This document shows, piece after piece, positions 55,571-64,000 of a stretch of DNA of 64,000 nt (position 1 is the stretch's first letter; each line of letters begins with the position of its first letter). The notes beneath the pieces were generated by a model, which did not search any database, was not told where the DNA came from, and was given only the letters and a program-made list of their open reading frames with translations. A program made the translations under genes and the position numbers. Source of the stretch: Eupeodes corollae (lineage: Eukaryota > Arthropoda > Insecta > Diptera > Syrphidae); the NCBI RefSeq assembly GCF_945859685.1, contig NC_079147.1:67486946-67550945 (forward strand), read 5' to 3'.

Positions 55571-56392
55571 GACATTTCAATTATACGAGGACGAAGTTTC
55601 ATTGTCTGAGATAGGGGCCTCCATACGTAGGGACCCAAACTCATCCACTATGGTCCGAAAGTTGTGTCGACATGACAATGTACTATTCCAACTTTATTGA
55701 GCTAAAGACGAAAAATATGAAAGCTGTTTTGGAAAATATATCGCCTTTGGACATTTTTGAAAGTCTTTTCAATAATAATGTCATGGAACGTCTTAACGTT
55801 TCACAAAATAATGACCACAACAAAGAAGACCTCGAAATCTTTATTGGTATTTTGTTTAACAGTGGTTTCCACTCAATGCAAATGGAATCTATGTATTGGA
55901 AATTGGATGAAGGTACGCGAACGGCATTAGTAGCCAACAAAATGTAGCTAAATCGTTTTTTTGAAATAAAAAAATATATCCATGTTGCGGATAACTATCA
56001 TTTGGCTCTGAAGAAAAAAAAATGGCAAAACTTAGGCCGCTGATGAATCTTTTGAGTAAAAAATGCCAGCAGTCGGTTTTATGCACGAAAAGCTATCCAT
56101 TGATAAAGTCATGAAAGGGTATTTTAGACACCACTCGTGGAAGGAGTTTTTAAAATTGGTCGCATAAAAGTAGTTGTGGCTACTTGTATAGCTTTGGCAA
56201 GTATTGTGGTGCAAAAATGTGAAAGCAGAAATAAGTCACATGCCACTGGGATCGAGAGTTGTACTTGAGCTATTAGAAGCAATCCCATACCCTTCTGATC
56301 ATGTTATTTATTTTAATAACATCTTTACGTCTCATGAGCTTTTGCGGTCATTGAGAGCACAAAATGGTTTTGGAGATGAAATCATATTTTAG
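55571..56392 (+). pseudogene. piggyBac-like transposase remnant, copy 2
   Basis: Plus strand; close duplicate of 17083-17880. 55710-55947 is one clean frame: KAVLENISPLDIFESLF, NDHNKEDLEIFIGILFNSG, MYWKLDEGTRTALVANK. It ends at a TAG also present in the left copy. Later frames show the NLGR region and, at 56204-56350, LGSRVVLELLEAIPYPSDH and FTSHELLRSLR. The catalytic core lesion is shared with copy 1; the C-terminus is replaced at 56360 by an AT-rich repeat. Confidence 0.8.
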
Positions 56393-56840
56393 TCGTAAAA
56401 TTTTGGAGGTGACAAATTTTTTTTGTTAGTTTTTTTTTTTATTTATAAAAAAACCCGTTAAAAACCACGCAATTTTCTTGAGAGCCCTTTCTGCATCTTT
56501 CTGCCTTATTATCTGCATGACAAAATTTATTTGAAATCGATATCTTTTCTGGTTCTTGAGCTATGAACGACGAAAAAAACGTCGCGAACGTACAGACGTA
56601 CGGACTTACGTGCACAGACATTTTTCTAAAAATCTTTTATTTCGACTCTAGTTAACTTTTCAATTAATAAATACACAATACTATTCCCAAATAATTGTAT
56701 GGATGAATGAGGTTTTCGACATCTGGTAAATTAAATAAAAAATTGTAGAGTGGCAATTTTGTTGTACACAAAATTATGACCTGCACTAAAAATAAGTTAA
56801 AATTGATTTTCAACTCAAAAATGTTGGCAACAATTAAAAG
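56393..56840 (-). repeat. AT-rich repeat related to 38.8-40.1 kb
   Basis: 56540-56650 (TTCTTGAGCTATGAACGACG, a GTACAGACGTAC block, AAAAATCTTTTATTT) is the reverse complement of 38800-38940. Non-coding. Replaces sequence found at 17980-18300 in the left copy. Confidence 0.65.
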
Positions 56841-58680
56841 AATTGGTTAATAAGAAACATTTTTCTTCTCTAAATAAAATTATTCTGATAAGTTAGATAT
56901 TTCTGAAAATCGTTTTTTATTGAATATATTTTGTCAAGTACTTTACATTATTAATAAACTGTACTCAAGATCTTTTAAAACCTCTAAATAAACACAGGGA
57001 AAGTTGTAGATGTTAAAACTAATTATTACAAGATATTTTAAGATTCCCCAAAAAGCTGCTTTGTATAAGATGGGAAATCTTTTCGATCTCATATCGCACT
57101 AATTATAACTAATTAAAAGCTATAAAATTCCAATGGACACCAAAGAGGTGATGAGTGAAAGAGGAAAAACGTAAATAACAACACCTTAAGTGCATCAGTT
57201 TTCCATTTTCCCGCCCCCTTTATGTCAACCAAACTTTTTCTTTAAACTTTTCCCTTTGCATTTCGTAATGATGTTATTTCCTTTGCCAATACTCGTACTG
57301 CTAACTGTGCATAGTATATAACGAAGACATACATATAATTGTCCTTATCACATTTTTGCTTGGCTAGCACTTGTAAACTATTTTTCCTCTCTGAAGTGAA
57401 ATTTTTCAGCATCTTTCAGTCCTCGCCTGTCCCGTCGTTAACTATCTCTTTGGGTTGATTATGGTTCGGTAAAAGGGTTTAAGGTTAGGTCATTAAAGGT
57501 CGTTACGGAGGCGAGTTTGAAAGTATCTCTCAAAGTTTCCCCCTTCATAAAAAAAGGAAAAAATCGTTTAATTAACTAATAAATGTCGAGGAGTTTCATA
57601 TCGAATGACAACTTTAGAACAACAACTCAGGGTCTTAATAAAAAAAATTAAAATAACCTTAAAGATATAAACATGGAGTAGAAAAATCTTAAAGAAGTTA
57701 AAACCTTATATTCACGCATATGACCATCAGCTTTTCCTTACAGTTGTCTACACATCAGCTTCCCCATTAACCCTCCGCGCCTTCACTCTTCCAATAATAT
57801 TTTTGTCTTTAAGAATCAATTCGAATCCAATGATTCGACCAGATGTCCCTGCTGATTTAGGGACATCCAGCAGGCTTCGAGATCTCAGGAGTAGGTATCA
57901 GTAGGTGGGTAGGCAAAGGCATCATAACGATAAAAGGAATGCCAAAGTGAACCTTGTCTGGTGGAGTGCCCTCAGGTATTTTTCTCTTTTTTTTGTATTC
58001 CTTTGTTATGAAAATGGCATTTTGAATCTAATAAAATGTTTCCCAGGAGGTTTGCCTCCACCTTAGACTTCGCTTTCGTCTTCGCCTTCACAATTGAATA
58101 AAAGTAAAGAAGCCTCACCATTTCCTAGAATAATAATGCCAAAGACTAAGTTATCATTTTTCTATCAATTTGAGTATTATTTATGTTTGCTGTAGGTCTG
58201 TTGTAGGACTGTATCACTATACATACACTACATGTTCGAGAGAGTATGAAGGTGTATCCATAGCCACTCGTATGAATTCGATTATATTTGAAGAGAGTTT
58301 TCTTTGTTTTTTGAAATGCTCAGAGGACCGTACACATAAATTGAGGGTCACTTCTTCAGAAAGGTTTTCCATTAAAATTAAAGTAGAAAATATAAACAAA
58401 CGATGAACAAACAAACAAACAAACAAGCAAACAAACACAATGTCGATATAGCGCTGGAGGACGGGGCCACACGAGGAGAGATCTTTCAAATATTAAGTTG
58501 GACAATAATTTCTTATCTTCAAAAAGCTTCTTTTAGAATTTTCATCTAAAATAAGTGTTTTATCAAAAAATTGTAACCAAGCGTTTAGAGACGTATTTGA
58601 TTTAATTTCATTCACAATCTTAACAACATTTTTTTTAGACATTTAGTATGTGATTATCTGAAAGTTATTTTATTCTCTGT
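56841..58680 (+). repeat. Duplicated block, part D start, copy 2
   Basis: Near-identical to 24724-26530, including the stem-loop cluster (about 57820-57875) and the AAAC microsatellite. About 40 extra bases occur near 58585-58635. The LINE at 19.6-24.7 kb is absent to its left. Confidence 0.85.
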
Positions 58681-58689
58681 TTGATTTCA

Positions 58690-59770
58690 AAGTTGGTGTT
58701 GTTGTCTGAACTCATAGCGTTGTCTAGGTAGTCCTTAGCTATCTCAAAGTCTTACCTTTCTATGGTGATGTCCAAGACGTCGTCGTTCAATGTTTTGTGT
58801 TGGTAACAGCATATACTTGGCGTTGACTTCTTTGACCACTTAAAACATCTTCTCCGCTTCCGTCGCAATGTTGAAAAACGCACTACTGACATCACGATAT
58901 GATCTTTCAGTTATGTCAACTAATTGGATGGACCTTTCGAAGATTGTGCCTCTAGTGTTGACGATTGAGTTTTGCAAAATTCATTTTGGAATGATGTTAA
59001 CGAAGTGAGAGAACGTGCAATATCTATCGTCATTCTGCATAGACGAAAAAGTTTGATAGGGATGCCAAGACTAGATATTTTACTGTAAAGCTTTTCTCTA
59101 AAGATGCTGTGGATAAAGAGGTCGATTTGGAGTTTGAGTATTTTTTCTAAGATCTGCCGTAATGTTTGGCCAATAATGGAATTTCCCGGTCTGAAGCCAC
59201 ACTGAGCTGGACCTATCAGGTGAACGAGGCAGTGGTCCTAGTCTTTGTTGCCCCCCCCAGAGTGTTCGGACATCCTCTATATTTTAGAAGTGTCGATGCG
59301 TCTATCGCAATGTGTTAAATCTAGTTGATAGGTCAATGACAAGGAGATTTCCATGTCCCTTTGTAGATATCGCATGTAAGGGTTATGTTGGCGAATTTAG
59401 CCTTGATGCGAATTGTCGCAATGCCATCCTTCACACTGTTGAAATTCAAGACTTTTTGCCTCAGTCTAGTTCCAACAACTAATCCACACCACCCAAATAG
59501 ACGCTGCCTTTGATCTCGGTAGCTTTCGCATTCATCGCAGTCTTTTAGTTTGCGTTTATCCCGTCCATCGTATACTTCGTGTACTTGTTTCGTCCTCCGA
59601 GACTTGTTGGTGCTTTGCATTGAATTCTTTTACGTGATCGGGTAGTCACCCCAAAGGCATAAGCCTCAACCTGAAATCCCAGATTCTTATTATAACTTTA
59701 AGAACGGGGCAACGAATACGGAAGTTTTATTAACTAACGTTACCATTAAACCGAAAGTGAGCTTCATCGA
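58690..59770 (-). pseudogene. RTE-clade LINE, second subfamily, copy 2
   Basis: Duplicate of 26540-28430 with an internal loss of about 740 bp near 59220. The endonuclease part reads DGRDKRKLKDC, RLFGWCGLVVGTRLRQ and TIRIKAKFANITLTC at 59560-59370. It contains a C-run (59251-59258) not in copy 1. Confidence 0.75.
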
Positions 59771-59889
59771 AATACAGTTCTTTAAACCCACTGGAATCGT
59801 TGAAAGAAATCAGGGACTACCGACCTTTGTCATATCTCGATAACCAAAGCCATGTTTTATGTCATTATCTTATAAAATAATATTAAATA

Positions 59890-59998
59890 AATTAGCAAAC
59901 GCAACAGTCCATCGATAGCTAGGCCCCAGTGAGTGGGTTGTCAGTTATGGAGGGACCTACAGTCTTAAGTCGAATCCAAACTGCTAATTTGAGAAAGC
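59890..59998 (-). mobile_element. tRNA-derived SINE, tail half
   Basis: Matches the tail half of 28895-29155 and stops at TTTGAGAAAGCAG, where a deletion joins it to the RTE linker (counterpart 30934). Confidence 0.75.
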
Positions 59999-59999
59999 A

Positions 60000-60960
60000 G
60001 TTTCGTCTTTGCAGCCTTCGGTTCTAGGTTGATGTACCTGTGAATTTCGTATCACCTGTTCATAAAACTTTCGAACTTCATTCCTGCTTTTAAACCTCTC
60101 AACATCTTCGAACGCACGCTTCTCATAACCTCTCTTTTTCCTTCTAAAAAGTCGGCGTTCCTCTCGCCTCTTCTGCTCATTAGAGCTCATGTGGAAAACG
60201 CGTACTGGCTACCATGAGGTTTCGGCCTACAGCAAAATCTATTAGCCTGAATCCGTTGTCCGAAGTGTTGTCGTGCAGGCTGTTCTTTTCGATTATTCCA
60301 CCAAAGATGTCTTCCCTTCCTAGCTTCGCATTAAAATCGCCCAGGACTAATTTAATATCGTAGCTGGGGCACTGCTCATATGTTTTGTCTAGGAGCTAAG
60401 AACATATCTTTGGTGTTGTCGTCTTTCTCTTCTGTGGGGGCGTGCGCGCATATCAGGCTCATGTTGCCGAATTTAGCCTTGATGCGTATTGTCATGAGGC
60501 GCTCATTGATGCACCTATAGCTCAAAACTTCTTGCCTAAGTCTGGCTCCAACGACGAAGCCGCATCCAAATAAGCGCTGTTGGTTTTCGTGGTAGCAGTC
60601 ACCATAGTAAATATCGCAGTTGTTCATCCTCTTTTTGCCCGGCCTATCCCATCGTATTTCCTGGATGGCAGTGATATCTGCTTTATAGCGGTCTAGGGCC
60701 TCCGCTAATTCTTCGGCCTTATACGTGGTCTGTTAAGGGACCTAACATTCCACGTTCATATCCGAAGTTCGTTGTCCTTTATTCGTTTGCGTTGGTTGTC
60801 AACAGTTAATCCGTCCGTATCCGAGGTTTGTTGGTGCTTCGCAACTATGATAGCTTTTATGTGGCCAGGAAGTCACCCCGACAGCACAACAACCAACCTG
60901 AAGAGCCAGATCCTAAGTATGACTCCAAGGATAATTAAACTACTGGTTTTCAAAAATTAA
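60000..60960 (-). pseudogene. RTE-clade LINE, deletion derivative of the 30-32 kb copy
   Basis: Minus strand. Endonuclease N-terminal part at 60627-60376 (RLFGCGFVVGARLRQEVL, MTIRIKAKFGNMSLICAHAP), GDFNAK region near 60330, then a jump to the linker (60190-60000: FEDVERFKSRNEVRKFYEQV). The endonuclease C-terminus with SDH (31131-31596 in the left copy) and all RT are deleted. Confidence 0.8.
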
Positions 60961-60969
60961 AGAAAAAAT

Positions 60970-61740
60970 TTTAAGGTATGTAAAAAATTGTGTTCAGTGT
61001 ATAACGTTTTCTGTGCCAAAACATTCTTCCAATCGCACTCTTTACCAAATTCCTAAAAAGACTATTCGATACCATTCATTTTGATCATTTTGGACCTCAC
61101 CCGTCAATTACATCTAAAAGAAAACACATTTTTGTCATTGTGGATGCTTTTACAAAACATGTTAAATTATATGCAGAAAATTCCTCCAAAAGAATATTGT
61201 ACATGTTAAAATAGCCATAGCCTCACCTCAAGTTTATGGTCAGATTGAGCGTGTCAAACCGACTCTTAAGCCTATGTTAGCTAAAATTACTGAACCATTC
61301 ATTCTGCTACTAGTATTTCCCCTTGTCAATTATTATGTGGTGTAAACCAACGTGGAAGTGATGTTGACACACTTTCTGATTATTTAGACGAAAAACTATT
61401 TTTGACTTCTGAACATGACTCAGCTGCATTACGAAAGAAAGCTTGCGATTGTATAGAGTTGCATCAACAAAAAATGTCTAAATACTATATGTGCATAAAT
61501 CATACGTAACATTTTCAGAAGGAACTTTTGTAATGATTCGAATGAAAGTAATAAGAAATGTATCCTTAAATTCCGCGGTCCATACAAAGTGCTTAGAGCC
61601 CTCTCAAATGATCGATACGTAATCAGAGATATTGAAAATTGTCAGTTAACTCAAATTCCTTATGACGATGTAATTGAACCCTCACACATACGTTCCTGGG
61701 TTGATTGGAGGGATTCACATGGTTTGAATTCTAGTTCAGA
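60970..61740 (+). pseudogene. Ty3/Gypsy integrase with GPY/F module
   Basis: Duplicate of 32380-33457 without the MITE, continuing past the left gap. After the empty MITE site, 61500-61740 reads EGTFV, KFRGPYKVLRALSNDRYVIR and DWRDSHGL: the GPY/F chromodomain-side module at the integrase C-terminus of Gypsy elements, typical of the mdg1/412 group. A few frameshifts; stop near 61745. Confidence 0.8.
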
Positions 61741-62139
61741 GAGGTAATACATTTAGATTAGGTTTATCACATTCTTTTAAAATAATTTTAGTTTTTTTTG
61801 TTTTTATTTTATTTTTTAAAATAATTTTTAAATTTATAACATTTACAACTTTATCGACTCGATTAAAATGGTCAGGATGGCCGAGTTGTAAGATTAACTG
61901 TTTTAAATTTACTTTAATTCGATAATACTTTTTTTGTGTATAAGCTAAGTTTCTCATATATAATTTTAATTTTAAGATTTATTCGAAAACTGAGAGATCA
62001 AATAAAAATAACTAATATTTCTTCAGATTGATCTTTAACTCTGAAAAGGCCATTACAAATGTGAATTTTAAGCTAGCAGCGTTTTCAATAATTAATCACT
62101 TAAATTAAAAAAAAATAACTATAAACTATAACTATGTGT
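61741..62139. other. AT-rich DNA after Gypsy pol, possible LTR
   Basis: Where a 3' LTR would be expected. It contains GTCAGGATGGCCGAGT at 61871-61886, identical to the 5' start of many eukaryotic tRNA-Leu genes, but the rest of a tRNA does not follow. No LTR ends or polypurine tract could be fixed. Confidence 0.35.
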
Positions 62140-62525
62140 GCCTGGCAAAAATCCTCGTTTCAAACCCTCCCAGTGGGTGCCGGGCGATAATGATCACCAC
62201 AGTTGTCTTGTACGTTGTCAAGATGGAGATCAGCTAAGGTCAGGTTGAATTGCTGAAGTTTCCTACTCCTTAATAGTAGCAAGCTTTAGCAATGCAATTT
62301 GACCATAGGTACGGGGTCCCTAATTCCAGTGGTGGTGTGAGCGTCTTACATAATCCGTGCCGAAGAATGAAAGGCTGGGGGCAAACCAGTCGCTAACGAG
62401 CTCATTCGGATGCCTTGGCAGGGTCCGCCTTATCTTCTGCCTTACCCCAGTATATCGGCTCTGCCAGGGCTGACCTCTTTTTTCCGACCTACTCGTGGGA
62501 CCAAAAAACAATAAACTTAAACAAA

Positions 62526-63480
62526 ATGAACGAAATAGACAAGACGAACGTAGAACCCTCAGACTTGGAGGATGAATTCTTGGGCTCCAGCCAGGAGACT
62601 TTTAAGGGGAGCTCATTAAGCGCTGGCAGTTCCAGCACTTGTGAGCAACCCAAAACCACAGAAAGTAAAGGCAGTGCTATTCATAGCACTCCTATACTTC
62701 CTAAACCGTATACAAAACCGAAACCCTCGAGTAGCAGTGCAACTCGAGAAACCAAAAAACAATCAGAAGGCGCTCTGGAACCGCTTCAAAACGGCCTCTC
62801 ACATTCTTGTTAAGATTGCCGAAAATGAAGAGACAGGAGTGATTCATGAGAGGGACCTCCAAGATAAAATAAAGTACCAGAAGGTTGTTGATGAAAACAA
62901 CAATCTTCTGGCCCGCTGAGAAAAGGCCGTTAAGCGAAACAGGTCTCAGGTAGAGATCTGCACGTCTCAGAAAAAGAGCAAGCTTGACGACCGGACAAAG
63001 CCACCATCTTCTGTAGCAGCGCAACTGCGTACTCTTAGTGAGGTTGTCAGGGATGACCTCCACGTAGCAGTTGTGGATGAGCTCTCCACAAACAGCAAAG
63101 GTCTGCTGAACGTGTGGAACTCTATCGAGGGCAAGCTCTCTGAGATGGTGTTTACATACACTATATCAAACAGTGAGCGCCCGTACCCTATTTTTGACTT
63201 TATCGACATGCTCAGGGGGTATAGGGTAATCAAGTGTGCGGAGAGGTTTTCTAGGGATTTCCTTAGTGAAAGCATTGCCAAGGTTATCAATGACTGATAG
63301 AGCTTGAAGCTCAAGCTTATCCCAGCTAAGGACATCCATAGACAACGGAAGGCTCACATTTGGTTGCCGCTCATGAGCATAAGGAATTCTGCAGAATCCG
63401 AGAACACACAGAGACAAAGATGATGTCAACGTCGAGGTTAGCGATGTTGTTAGCGGATTCGAGATCCCCAGCTAGTTGGC
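62526..63480 (+). pseudogene. Family A-related LINE ORF1 with coiled-coil-like middle, frameshifted
   Basis: ATG at 62526 follows the conserved CTCGTGGGACCAA. An acidic Ser/Thr-rich N-terminus (NVEPSDLEDEFLGSS) runs to about 62740, then the frame changes to WNRFKTASHILVKIAENEE, a heptad-like basic/acidic region (RDLQDKIKYQKVVDENNNLL) ending in TGA at 62917-62919, then a basic stretch (SQKKSKLDDRTK), KGLLNVWNSIEGKLSEMVFTY, YRVIKCAERFSRDFLS, two stops at 63294-63299, and KLKLIPAKD with HIWLPLMS, matching the DUF4780 C-terminal layout. The N-terminal half is unrelated to the 19.9-kb ORF1. Confidence 0.7.
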
Positions 63481-64000
63481 GGGCCTCAGCTCTGCAACTA
63501 AAAATAATTAAAAACCGCGCTCTTAATGTGCTTTAGATAATCTGAGCGTTTTCCTATGGGACGAAAACTTCGACATTAAAGTTATCCAGGAACCGTGAAT
63601 AAACGGCCTCAAAGTGCAAGGCCTCCAAGACAACCAATACAGCCTCTTTTATAAAACCGCAGATCAAGGCCAAGGTAATCGCAGAACTTGTATTTTAGCT
63701 AAGAAACATTAAAAAAATATTTATGTCCAAAATTTAGCACTCCTGATAAGAATACACAGGGTTTCCTGTTGGCCTCTTTTTGGTCTGCCCATAATGCACC
63801 ATCAGTCAAATTCAGTCAAATTGCTAACTCCAAACTAAGCAACTTACTGAATCTCACTGAATCGATAGGAGACCTTTTATCAAAGGTGAAAACCTTTGAA
63901 ACATCTATATGTAAAGCTTTTAGAGTCTCTTGCCCAGTTAAATATAGCCGTAAGACCCTTCCTTCTTGGTGGAATTAAGAACTGTCAGGTCTTAGGAAAA
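63481..64000 (+). pseudogene. Family A-related LINE ORF2, endonuclease start and linker
   Basis: Reads ALDNLSVFLWDENFDIKVIQEP then a stop where Trp is expected, NGLKVQGLQD, RRTCILAKKH: the APE endonuclease N-terminal half. It jumps near 63770 to the EN-RT linker (SFWSAHNAPSVKFSQIANSK, AFRVSCP, KTLPSWWN), corresponding to 22325-22385 in the other copy. The catalytic SDH block is deleted. Confidence 0.7.

Larger units (their letters stand above)
62140..64000 (+). mobile_element. Family A-related LINE, 5' part, runs off the window
   Basis: 5' UTR (62140-62525) homologous to 19640-19948; ORF1 (62526-about 63480); endonuclease start near 63480; the endonuclease C-terminus is mostly deleted; the linker ends at KTLPSWWN (63960). 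Its 5' UTR hairpin GGCTGG/CCAGTC is at 62373-62378 and 62386-62391. Related to, but distinct from, the 19.6-kb LINE. Confidence 0.8.

Overview
This looks like a stretch of insect nuclear genome. The SINE heads, the Gypsy, RTE, Jockey/CR1-like, RNase H-bearing LINE, piggyBac, pogo and mariner fragments and the AACCT (insect telomere-type) tracts together suggest a dipteran or another higher insect; the species cannot be named from the sequence. The DNA is AT-rich. I found no intact host gene, rRNA, functional tRNA or CRISPR array. Nearly every recognisable coding stretch is a decayed transposable element with frameshifts, stops or deletions, as in pericentromeric heterochromatin or a piRNA-cluster-like locus. 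Two runs of exactly 200 N (12788-12987 and 33458-33657) mark scaffold gaps.

Layout. 1-12.8 kb: Jockey/CR1-like LINE end (1-480), Gypsy remnant (738-1360, minus), 5' part of an RNase H-type LINE ('family A', minus, 1622-3131) with a tandemly duplicated 5' end, RTE fragments (4312-4917 plus; 8485-9895 minus), a third LINE type ('family C', minus, 5340-6980), then unassigned DNA. 12.99-33.46 kb, exactly between the two gaps: a decayed DNA transposon with recognisable inverted ends (13395-16171), SINEs, piggyBac, a nearly full-length family A LINE (about 19640-24719), non-TE DNA, RTE copies and a Gypsy element split by an RTE insertion. 33.66-51.9 kb: a second long family A LINE (minus), a Jockey/CR1-like RT carrying a 40-bp insertion of the family A 3' end, a mariner scrap, AT-rich inverted monomers, a TE-poor stretch (40.2-43.1 kb), pogo, RTE, a Jockey-like RT and family C. 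51.9-61.7 kb: a second, collinear copy of the 12.99-33.46 kb contig, shortened by deletions and interrupted by a 1473-bp inverted-repeat element. 62.14-64 kb: the 5' part of a related family A LINE that runs off the window.

The parts do not work together as a pathway; they record nested insertions. The most useful points are (i) the gap-bounded contig duplicates 51.9-61.5 kb in order, so it is either a segmental duplication or a misplaced haplotig; (ii) that duplication gives an empty site for a 532-bp MITE; (iii) an apparently undescribed 1473-bp element with 8-bp target duplications carries about 21 copies of GAAATAAGTCCCAC; (iv) family A LINEs have telomere-like AACCT tails and a 5' UTR that looks better conserved than their ORF1. 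Clade names come from motif recognition by eye, not database searches.
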